From the NCBI GenBank assembly GCA_025057735.1, contig JANWUU010000085.1:1-9117 (forward strand): a stretch of 9,117 nucleotides of DNA. Reading direction: 5' to 3'. The notes beneath the pieces were generated by a model, which searched no databases, was not told where the DNA came from, and worked only from the letters and a program-made list of their open reading frames with translations. Of the stretch, positions 1-7,000 are shown piece by piece; within the stretch, counting starts at the first letter, position 1, and the number at the start of each line of letters is the position of its first letter. Origin of the DNA: Burkholderiaceae bacterium (lineage in GTDB: Bacteria; Pseudomonadota; Gammaproteobacteria; Burkholderiales; Burkholderiaceae). Position numbers and translations under genes: made by a program.

Positions 1-7
1 CACAGGC

Positions 8-13
8 TATGAT
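8..13 (+). promoter_or_regulatory. possible -10 element for the rubredoxin-pil cluster
   Basis: The hexamer TATGAT differs from the sigma-70 consensus TATAAT at one position and lies about 50 bases before the chosen rubredoxin start. A transcript starting near base 20 would include the GAAGAA ribosome site and the ATG at 60, but not the ATG at 9. The matching -35 box would fall outside the window, so this is a single-hexamer guess in a G+C-rich sequence where A/T-rich hexamers are rare. Confidence 0.22.
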
Positions 14-44
14 GCGGCGCGCTCAGTATCTTATCGAAAACCTT

Positions 45-50
45 GAAGAA
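45..50 (+). promoter_or_regulatory. purine-rich ribosome binding site deciding the rubredoxin start
   Basis: GAAGAA lies 9 bases before the ATG at 60, with a second purine patch (GGCGG, 55-59) directly against it. The other in-frame ATG at 9 has only eight bases of window before it and no clear Shine-Dalgarno match, and it would add 17 residues that do not resemble a rubredoxin amino terminus. The site is weak, but together with family length it favours the start at 60. Confidence 0.4.
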
Positions 51-59
51 TTCCGGCGG

Positions 60-248
60 ATGACGACTGCGACCGCACAAGCGACACGGACCTTCATGTG
101 CCTGATCTGCGGCTGGATTTACGACGAGGCAGCCGGCCTACCCGAGGAGGGCATCGCGCCCGGCACGCGCTGGGAGGATCTGCCGCCGAACTGGACCTGC
201 CCCGAGTGCGGCGCCCGCAAGGAAGACTTCGAGATGGTCGAAATCTGA
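60..248 (+). CDS. rubredoxin
   Basis: Small cytoplasmic electron carrier with one iron held by four cysteines. With the ATG at 60 it has 62 residues, close to the usual 50-60. The two knuckles are C-L-I-C-G (Cys14, Cys17) and C-P-E-C-G (Cys47, Cys50). Between them is the family core Y-D-E-A-A-G-L-P-E-E-G-I, then P-G-T-x-W-E-D-L-P and W45 before the second knuckle; the end K-E-D-F-E-M-V-E is also typical. Every iron ligand is present, so it should be functional. An in-frame ATG at 9 would give 79 residues, and the ATG at 96 would leave no residue before the first cysteine. It precedes pilG by 75 bases on the same strand and may share its transcript. From memory, rubredoxin beside pilG recurs in betaproteobacteria. 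Its redox partner is unknown, and nothing in the sequence ties it biochemically to the pilus system. Confidence 0.95.
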   Translation: MTTATAQATRTFMCLICGWIYDEAAGLPEEGIAPGTRWEDLPPNWTCPECGARKEDFEMVEI

Positions 249-252
249 CGGT

Positions 253-281
253 CGCGGGCAGCCTGCCGCGGCCGGCCCGCG
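253..281 (+). other. G+C-rich hairpin between rubredoxin and pilG
   Basis: CGCGGGC (253-259) pairs perfectly with GCCCGCG (275-281). Inside the 15-base loop, GCC (261-263) can pair with GGC (270-272), giving a stacked stem. No T-run follows, so it is not a standard intrinsic terminator. It could weaken read-through or protect a processed mRNA end between rubredoxin and pilG. In DNA this rich in G+C such stems also arise by chance. Confidence 0.3.
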
Positions 282-323
282 TCGTCCACAGCGGCGCGCG
301 GCGATGACGAACGGGAGCGATCG

Positions 324-719
324 ATGTCCGGGCCGGATTTTTCCGACATCCGCGGCAAGAAGGTCATGGTGATCGACGATTCGAACACCATCCGCCGCAG
401 CGCCGAGATCTTTCTGACCCAGGCCGGCTGCCAGGTGATCCTGGCGCAGGACGGCTTCGAGGCACTGGCCAAGATCAACGATCACGAGCCGAACATCATC
501 TTCTGCGACATCCTGATGCCGCGCCTGGACGGTTACCAAACCTGCGCTCTGATCAAGCGCAGTCCGCGCTTTTCGCGCACGCCGGTGGTGATGCTGTCGT
601 CGAAGGACGGCCTGTTCGATCGCGCGCGCGGCCGCATGGTCGGCTCCAGTGAATACCTGACCAAACCGTTCACCAAGGACAGCCTGCTGTCGGCGGTGCG
701 CGAGTTTTCTCTCAACTGA
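324..719 (+). CDS. pilG: twitching motility response regulator PilG (CheY-like)
   Basis: Single-domain receiver protein of 131 residues, cytoplasmic, and a phosphate acceptor from the PilL/ChpA kinase. In P. aeruginosa PilG promotes pilus extension and cAMP synthesis. The receiver spans about residues 12-128. The acidic pocket is D18-D19, the predicted phosphorylated aspartate is D62 (in C-D-I-L-M-P), the switch hydroxyl is S92, and the conserved lysine is K114 in Y-L-T-K-P. There is no output domain. The short head before the first strand (M-S-G-P-D-F-S-D-I-R-G) is usual for PilG and helps separate it from PilH. GGGAG at 313-317 ends 6 bases before the ATG. The pilH gene follows after 33 bases. 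Assignment to PilG rather than another CheY rests on the head region and on first position in the pilG-pilH-pilI-pilJ order. Confidence 0.95.
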   Translation: MSGPDFSDIRGKKVMVIDDSNTIRRSAEIFLTQAGCQVILAQDGFEALAKINDHEPNIIFCDILMPRLDGYQTCALIKRSPRFSRTPVVMLSSKDGLFDRARGRMVGSSEYLTKPFTKDSLLSAVREFSLN

Positions 720-752
720 ATCGGAACGCAACGGCACGCGGAGGTCTGACAG

Positions 753-1118
753 ATGCCGATCAAGAAAGTCCTGGTCGTCGACGATTCGCCGACCGAACGC
801 TACTTCCTGACCGAGCTACTGACAAAGAACGGGTTCGTGGTCTCGGCGGCGGAGAACGCCGAGGAAGCCGCGCTGAAGATCAAGGCGCAGCCGCCCGACC
901 TCATCCTGATGGATGTCGTGATGCCGGGGCAGAATGGCTTCCAGTTCACCCGCGCGCTGACACGCGACCCTGCCACCCAGCACATCCCGATCATCATGTG
1001 CACCAGCAAGAACCAGCAGACGGACCGCATCTGGGGCATGCGGCAGGGCGCGCGTGATTACCTGACCAAACCGATCAAGGCCGACGAGCTGCTCGAGAAG
1101 ATCGCCGCCCTGGGCTGA
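753..1118 (+). CDS. pilH: twitching motility response regulator PilH (CheY-like)
   Basis: Single-domain receiver of 121 residues, the second CheY-like output of the Pil-Chp pathway. In P. aeruginosa it opposes or limits PilG signalling and is linked to pilus retraction. The domain fills the whole protein. The acidic pocket is D10-D11, the phosphoacceptor is D54 in L-M-D-V-V-M-P, the switch residue is T84, and the conserved lysine is K106 in Y-L-T-K-P. The start P-I-K-K-V-L-V-V-D-D-S-P-T-E and the stretch W-G-M-R-Q-G-A are typical of PilH. A strong ribosome site, GGAGG (740-744), lies 8 bases before the ATG. It sits between pilG (33-base gap) and pilI (12-base gap), which supports one operon. 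All active-site residues are present. Confidence 0.95.
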   Translation: MPIKKVLVVDDSPTERYFLTELLTKNGFVVSAAENAEEAALKIKAQPPDLILMDVVMPGQNGFQFTRALTRDPATQHIPIIMCTSKNQQTDRIWGMRQGARDYLTKPIKADELLEKIAALG

Positions 1119-1130
1119 GACGCAACCGTC

Positions 1131-1655
1131 ATGGACGCCGGCAAGCAACGCGGCAAGCTGCGCGAGTTTTCGCGCCAACTGGCCGAACGGATCAAGGCAG
1201 CGCCGAGCCTGCCGGCGCAGCCGCTGCGGCTTGCCCTGCGCGTCGGCGCGGACAGTTACCTGCTCGACATGACCGCGGCCGGCGAGATCGTCCCGGTGCC
1301 GGATATCGCGCCGGTGCCCTGGACGCAGCCGTGGTTCCGCGGCCTGGCCAACGTGCGCGGTCGCCTGATCGGCGTGATCGACGTGGCGCAACTGGCCGGC
1401 CGGGCGCCGCTGCCGGCCGAGCAGGCGCGCCAGTTGCTGGTATTCGGCCCGACGCTGAAGGCCAACGCCGGCATGCTCGTGACGCGCGCCTTTGGCCTGC
1501 GCAATACCGGCGAGCTGGAGGTGCTCGAGGCGCCGCAGCGCGACGCCCCGCCGTGGGAGACGCGCTGCTTTCGCGACCTGGATGGGACGTTGCTGACGGA
1601 ACTGGACCTGTCGCGGCTGGTGGCGAGCGAGACGTTCGCCCACATCGGCGTATGA
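1131..1655 (+). CDS. pilI: CheW-like adaptor PilI of the type IV pilus chemosensory system
   Basis: A 174-residue CheW-family scaffold that should join the transducer PilJ to the PilL kinase at the inner face of the membrane. The CheW domain covers about residues 30-168. The hallmark is around residues 70-84, G-L-A-N-V-R-G-R-L-I-G-V-I-D, matching the family pattern G-x-x-N-x-R-G followed by V-x-D. An amphipathic head of about 28 residues precedes the domain, usual for PilI. The second subdomain (L-L-V-F-G about 102-106, then G-M-L-V-T-R about 114-119) is recognisable but divergent. The gap to pilH is 12 bases and no good Shine-Dalgarno sequence is seen before the ATG (only weak purines at the pilH stop), so translation may be coupled to pilH. 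Length and position fit PilI. Without its neighbours I could only call it CheW-like. Confidence 0.92.
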   Translation: MDAGKQRGKLREFSRQLAERIKAAPSLPAQPLRLALRVGADSYLLDMTAAGEIVPVPDIAPVPWTQPWFRGLANVRGRLIGVIDVAQLAGRAPLPAEQARQLLVFGPTLKANAGMLVTRAFGLRNTGELEVLEAPQRDAPPWETRCFRDLDGTLLTELDLSRLVASETFAHIGV

Positions 1656-1737
1656 ACCCGCGCGGGCGTCTGCAGCGTGGCGTCCGCTGCGCAGGATCGG
1701 TCGGCCACTCTATCACTAGGCGCTGAGGGAAAAGGAC
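1656..1737 (+). other. pilI-pilJ intergenic region with small inverted repeats
   Basis: This 82-base gap is the longest in the cluster. It begins with a perfect 10-base palindrome, CCCGCGCGGG (1657-1666). A hairpin follows: GCAGCG (1672-1677) pairs with CGCTGC (1685-1690) over a 7-base loop. The end holds a strong ribosome site, GAGGGA (1725-1730), 7 bases before the pilJ ATG. There is no T-tract, so no intrinsic terminator is apparent, and I see no clear promoter boxes. The structures could set an mRNA processing point that separates pilGHI from pilJ and pilL dosage, which is speculation. Confidence 0.35.
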
Positions 1738-4011
1738 ATGGCTCTCGATCTCGGACTGGCTTGGCGCAGGAAAGCGCAGCCGGCGCAGCAGCGCGGCGCC
1801 GAGGAGGCGTTCGGATTGACGGAATTCGCGCCGGCCGACGACGGCGCTGGCGCGCGCGCGGCAGCGCAGCCGCCGGGCACCCTACGGGTGTCTCGCGCCA
1901 CGCCGCGCTCGGCCGTGGCCGGGGGCGGCCTGCTCGACCGGTTGGTCGGCTGGAAGTTGCCGCTGATCGGCGACAAGCCAGCCAACGTTCAGGTGCAATC
2001 GCTGCTGATCGTGCTTGCCACGCTGCTGGTGCTCGAGGCCGCGGTCGTCGCCATCGACGTACGGCAGGCGACCAACGGCACGCTGCAGGCCGAGATCGTC
2101 GGCGACACGCTGATGCACACGCAGCGGCTGGCCAAGGCCGCGACCAATGCGATCGGCGGCAACACGGCCGCGCTGGCGGAACTGCGCGACAGCCGCGACC
2201 GCCTTGCGGCCAATCTGGCGGCGCTCGCCGACGGCGACCCAGGCCGCGGTCTGTCGCCCTCCTCGGCCCACATCCAGCCCCTGATCGCGCGGCTGATCGA
2301 GCGGTGGAAGGCCTCGGAGGCGGCCGCCTCGACGATCGTCGCCAACGAAAAGACCCTGCTCGCCTTCGGCGGCGCGATCAGGCGCATCAACGACGCCTCG
2401 CCACGGCTGCTGCAACTGACCGAGGAGATTGCGTCGCTGAAGCTGCAGGGCGGCGCGCCGGCACGCGAGATCGCCGCCGCCGGCCAGCTGGTGATGCTCA
2501 CCCAACGCCTGGGACGAAACGCCAGTTCGCTGATCAACAGCGACGCCGCCAGCGCCGAGGTGGCGCTGACGCTGGGCCGCGACATTGCCCTATTCCGCGA
2601 CCTGACACAGGCGCTGCTGTCCGGCAGCGAGTCGCTGCGCATCGCGCCGACCGCCGACGCCGAGACGCGTGCGCGCCTGCAGGAACTCGCGCGGGTCTAT
2701 GCCGATCTGCAGTCCGCCGTGGGCGGCACCCTGTCGAACCTGGCCACGCTGGTGCAGGCCAAGGAGGCGGAGCTGGCGATCGTGCGCGATGCCGAACCGT
2801 TGCGCCAGATGGTCACGGAACTGCAGCAGCAGTACCGGCAGGAACAGGCGGAGCGCCGCGTCAACTGGTTCCTGATGGGCCTGCTCGGTCTGCTGGCGCT
2901 CGCCGCCGCGGCATTGATCGCCAAGGTGCTGCTGGACGACGTGCGCCAGCGCGCCCTGGAGGCGGAGCGGCAGCGCGCGGAGGCGCAGCGGCTCGAAGAG
3001 GAAGCCAAGCGCGCCAATGATCGGACCCAGGCGGCGATCCTGCGTCTGATGAACGAGCTGCAGGAGGTCGCCGACGGCAACCTGACCGTGCAGGCGACCG
3101 TGACCGAGGACATCACCGGCGCGATCGCCGACTCGGTCAACTACACGGTGGAGGAGCTGCGCGGCTTGGTCAGCCGCATCAACGCCGCCGCCGAGCAGGT
3201 GAGCTCGGCTTCCACCCAGGCGCGCGACATCGCCACCCGCCTGCTGACCGCCTCCGAGGCGCAGTCGCGCGAGATCAAGGAGACCGGCGAGAAGGTGCTG
3301 CGCATGGCAGCGCAGATCAACGATGTCTCGAAGAGCGCACTGGAATCGGCCAAGGTGGCGCGCACCTCGCTGGAGGCTGCCGAGCGCGGCCAGCGGGCGG
3401 TGTACAACCAGATCGCGGGCATGAACGAGATCCGCGAGCAGATCCAGGAGACCGCCAAGCGCATCAAGCGGCTGGGCGAGTCCTCGCAGGAGATCGGCGA
3501 GATCGTCGAGCTGATCACCGACATCACCGAGCAGACCAACGTGCTGGCCCTGAACGCCGCCATCCAGGCCGCCAGCGCCGGCGAGGCCGGGCGCGGTTTC
3601 TCGGTGGTGGCCGAGGAAGTGCAGCGCCTGGCGGACCGCTCGGCCGAGGCCGCCAAGCAGATCGGCGCGCTGGTGCGCACCATCCAGACCGACACGCAAG
3701 ACGCGGTGACGGCGATGGAGAAGAGTACGCAGGGGGTGGTGGAGGGCACCAAACTGTCGGACGCCGCCGGCACGGCGCTGGCGGACATCGGCCGCGTGTC
3801 GCGCCAGCTGGCGGAACTGATCGAACGCATCGCCGGCACCACCAGCGAGCAGGCCGAATCCGCCGGCGGCGTGGCGCAGTCGATTGAGCGCATCCTGGCG
3901 GTCACCGACCAGACCTCGCAGGGCACGCGGCAGGCAGCGCAGTCGATCGGCCAGCTCGCCACGTTGGCGCGCGAGCTGAAGGCATCGATCGCGCGCTTCC
4001 GCGTGAGCTGA
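1738..4011 (+). CDS. pilJ: type IV pilus methyl-accepting chemotaxis transducer PilJ
   Basis: Inner-membrane chemoreceptor of 757 residues feeding PilI and PilL. Order: a cytoplasmic head rich in Ala, Gly, Pro and Arg (about 1-85); membrane segment 1 (about 88-106); a periplasmic helical region (about 107-373) with two related PilJ-type modules, seen in the repeats [11 protein letters not shown] (127-137) and [11 protein letters not shown] (254-264); membrane segment 2 (about 376-397); a charged helical linker (about 402-430); a HAMP-like region (about 430-480); and the signalling coiled coil to the end. The receptor tip at about 596-635 reads [14 protein letters not shown], then [11 protein letters not shown] and L-A-D-R-S, close to remembered Pseudomonas PilJ. 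The carboxyl end (R-F-R-V-S) shows no CheR-docking pentapeptide. GAGGGA at 1725-1730 supports this ATG. It is about 75 residues longer than the Pseudomonas protein, mainly through the head. Confidence 0.96.
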   Translation: MALDLGLAWRRKAQPAQQRGAEEAFGLTEFAPADDGAGARAAAQPPGTLRVSRATPRSAVAGGGLLDRLVGWKLPLIGDKPANVQVQSLLIVLATLLVLEAAVVAIDVRQATNGTLQAEIVGDTLMHTQRLAKAATNAIGGNTAALAELRDSRDRLAANLAALADGDPGRGLSPSSAHIQPLIARLIERWKASEAAASTIVANEKTLLAFGGAIRRINDASPRLLQLTEEIASLKLQGGAPAREIAAAGQLVMLTQRLGRNASSLINSDAASAEVALTLGRDIALFRDLTQALLSGSESLRIAPTADAETRARLQELARVYADLQSAVGGTLSNLATLVQAKEAELAIVRDAEPLRQMVTELQQQYRQEQAERRVNWFLMGLLGLLALAAAALIAKVLLDDVRQRALEAERQRAEAQRLEEEAKRANDRTQAAILRLMNELQEVADGNLTVQATVTEDITGAIADSVNYTVEELRGLVSRINAAAEQVSSASTQARDIATRLLTASEAQSREIKETGEKVLRMAAQINDVSKSALESAKVARTSLEAAERGQRAVYNQIAGMNEIREQIQETAKRIKRLGESSQEIGEIVELITDITEQTNVLALNAAIQAASAGEAGRGFSVVAEEVQRLADRSAEAAKQIGALVRTIQTDTQDAVTAMEKSTQGVVEGTKLSDAAGTALADIGRVSRQLAELIERIAGTTSEQAESAGGVAQSIERILAVTDQTSQGTRQAAQSIGQLATLARELKASIARFRVS

Positions 4012-4033
4012 ACACCCCTTTCCCGGGACCATC

Positions 4034-7000
4034 ATGGAGTCGCACGACCCAAACCAGCTGCTCGACGCCGCCACCGACATCGCGCCGCTGGCGTGGGTGA
4101 TCGACGAGATCCGAGCCTCGCTCGCGCAGGCGGTCGATGGCGTCAAGGCCTTCCTCGCCAACAAGCAGGACGTGCAGCGGCTGCGCGATGCCGGCACGCA
4201 GGTGCATCAGGCCGGCGGCGCCCTGCGACTGCTCGACCTGCGCGGCGTGGCGCTCGTGACCGAGGCGATCGAGCAGGCGCTGCGGCGTTGGCAGAGCGAG
4301 CCGAAGGAGTGCGTGCCCTCGGCGGTGCGCTCAGTGGAGACCGCCGCCGCCGCGGTGGTGGCCTACCTGGAGGGGCTGCTGGCCGGGCAGCCCAACCAGC
4401 CGATCCGCCTGTTCCCCTACTATCGCGACGTCCTGCAACTGACGCAGGCCGCGCGCGTGCATCCGGCCGACCTGCTGTTCCCGGACCTGACGCGACGCCC
4501 GGCGTTTCACCGGCTCGAATCGCGCCCGCTGACGTCCGACCAGCTGCGCGTGCGCCGCGTGCGCTTCGAGGAGGGGCTGCTCGGCTTCCTGCGCGACGTG
4601 GAGAACGTGCGGGCGCGCACGCAGATGCGCGACGCCCTGGCCGACCTCGAACAGTTGCCGCTGCGGGGCCTGACGCGCAGTTTCTGGTGGGTCGTGCGCG
4701 GCCTGCTGGAAGCGCTGGCGGCGCGCCATGTGCCGGTGGATACCGACCTGAAACGCGTGCTGGCACGCCTGAACCTGCAATTGCGACGCCTGATCGAGGG
4801 CGGTGCGGCGGTCGCCGAACGCCTGATGGTCGATGCCCTGTACTACGTCGGGCGCGCCGAAGACGGGCTGCCGCGCGTGGCGGAGATCAAGCGCCTCTAT
4901 GGGCTGACGGCGCTGATCCCGCCCGATTTCGAGCGCGCCAGCCTGACGACGATCGACGCCGAGGCGATGCGCGCCCTGAAAGAGGCGCTGGCGCAGGCGA
5001 AGACGCTGTGGGGCGCGGTGGCCGGCGGCGCCGGGGGCACGAAATTCGACGCCGAGATCCGCCAGGCCCACGCCGCCGCGCTGCGCCTGGAGGCGGCCGC
5101 CATCGCGCAGGTGTTGCAGACGGTCGCCGGCGTCACGCGCGATTTCGGCCGCCTGGCGAGCAGCGTTCGCGAAACGCTGGCGCTGGAAGTGGCCGCCGCG
5201 CTGCTGTTCGTCGAGCTGGGCGTCGAGCAACTGCCCCGCAGCGACGACGAATACGCGCGCCGCGCGCAGGCCGTCGTCGACCGCCTGCAGGCCGCCTTCG
5301 CGGGGGCGGCCCTGCCCGATTCCGCCCCCTGGCTGTCGGAGCTGGCGCGCAAGGCGCAGGACCGGCTGACTATGGCCACCGTGGTGGCGGAGACGCAGGC
5401 CACGCTGCGCGAGATCGAAACCCGGCTCGACAAGTTTTTCCGCCAGCCCGCCGAGCGCGGCGAGTTGGCCGCCACGCTGCCGATGTTCGACCAGGTCTGC
5501 GGCGTGCTCGCGGTGCTGGGCGCCGACGATGCGGTCGCGGCGCTGCGGTCCGTGCAGTCCTCGGTGCGTGCCTTTGCTGAGGCGGGCGCGCCGGAGCAGC
5601 CGGAGGAATTTGCCCGCATTGCCGGCAATCTGGGGGCGATCGGCTTCTTCGTCGAGTCCCTGGTACAGGATGCCGAGCGCCCGCGCGGCATGTTCCGCTA
5701 CGACCCCGACACCGGCGTCTTCTCCGCGGACCTCACACGCCCGCCGCAGGACGCCGTCGAGGCACCGGCGGACGATCTTGAGACGCCCCTGCCGCTTGCC
5801 GAGGCGCGCAGGCCGGAGAACGTGGAGGTCACGCTCGCCCAGCACCTGGAGTTGGCGCGCGCGATGGCCGAGCGCCTGTCGCAGAACGCCGGCGACCAGG
5901 CGGCATTCACGGGGCTGTCGCGCCTGCTGCCGCAGATGGCCAACGAAGCCGAGCTGATCGACGACGCGGCGCTGAAGGACCGTATCGCGCGCGCGGCGCT
6001 GCTGCTGACCCAGTTTGCCGCCGCGCGCGATCCGCAGACGGCACGCGAACTGGCGGCCCTGCTGGCGCCACCGGCGGCCGCGCCGTTGCCTGCGCCGAGC
6101 GCGCCGCTGCCGGAATCGGAAGCGGCCGCGGACCGTGAGCTGCTGGACATTTTCATCGAGGAAGCGAACGAAGTCCTGGCCGCGCTCGCGCCGAATCTGG
6201 ACTCGCTGCGCGCAGCGCCCGACGACCGCGCCATCCTGACGACCGTGCGACGCGCCTTCCACACGCTGAAGGGCTCGAGCCGCATGGTCGGACTGAAGGA
6301 CTTCGGCGAGGGCGCGTGGGCGATCGAGCAGTGCTTCAACCTGTGGCTGGCGCAGGAGCGGCCGGCCAACGAGGATCTGCTGCAGCTCGCGACGACCGCG
6401 CACCGGCTGATGCGCGAATGGATCGCCGCCATCGCCGCCCAGCCGCGCAGGGCGATCGACGTCGGCGAACTGGTTGCCGCCGCCCAGCGCGTGCGCGAGG
6501 GGGCGCCGTTCGTCTATACCGCCGCGGAGCCGCAACCGCCAAAGGCATTGGGCAGCGCGGAAGCGCTTAAGGCGCCGGCCGCGCTGCCCACCCTGGAGCC
6601 GGGCAGCGCGGTGATCGGCACGGACGCGCCCGCCGTCCGCGCCGCGCCAGCGCCATCGCCGCCGGCCGACAGCGCGCCCGCGGCCGACGAACCGAAACGG
6701 ATCGGGCCGCTGGAAATCAGCCACGGCCTGTATGCGGTGTTCCTGAACGAAGCCGACGAGACGATCCGCATGCTCGCGCAGGACATCGCCGAGTGGCGTT
6801 TCGAGCCGCAACGCCGGGTGAGCGCGCTCGCCGTGCGCCGCGCCCATTCGCTGGCGGGCATTGCCGCCACCGTCGGGCTGGCGCCGCTGTCTTCGCTCGC
6901 CGACCCGCTCGACGACCTGATGCAGGAACTGGACCGGCAGGTGCAGCCGCCCGTGCTGTCGCCGGCGCAGTTCGACGTGCTGGAGCGCGCCGTCGAGCGG

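Noticed and set aside
9..59. 17-residue amino-terminal extension of rubredoxin from the ATG at 9
   Set aside because: No clear ribosome site is visible, it exceeds the usual family length, and the added residues do not match rubredoxins. It cannot be fully excluded because the upstream sequence is missing.
1677..3020. Plus-strand open frame of 447 codons overlapping pilJ
   Set aside because: Shadow of pilJ in another frame; its composition is extreme in Arg, Ala and Gly, while the pilJ frame has membrane segments and conserved motifs.
2590..4197. Minus-strand open frame of 535 codons opposite pilJ
   Set aside because: Antisense shadow with His/Leu/Gly/Arg bias and no recognisable domain; the sense strand encodes the well-conserved PilJ signalling domain.
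4093..5580. Plus-strand open frame of 495 codons near the start of pilL
   Set aside because: Out-of-frame shadow rich in Arg, Ala and Gly with no motif. The pilL frame starting at 4034 explains the region.
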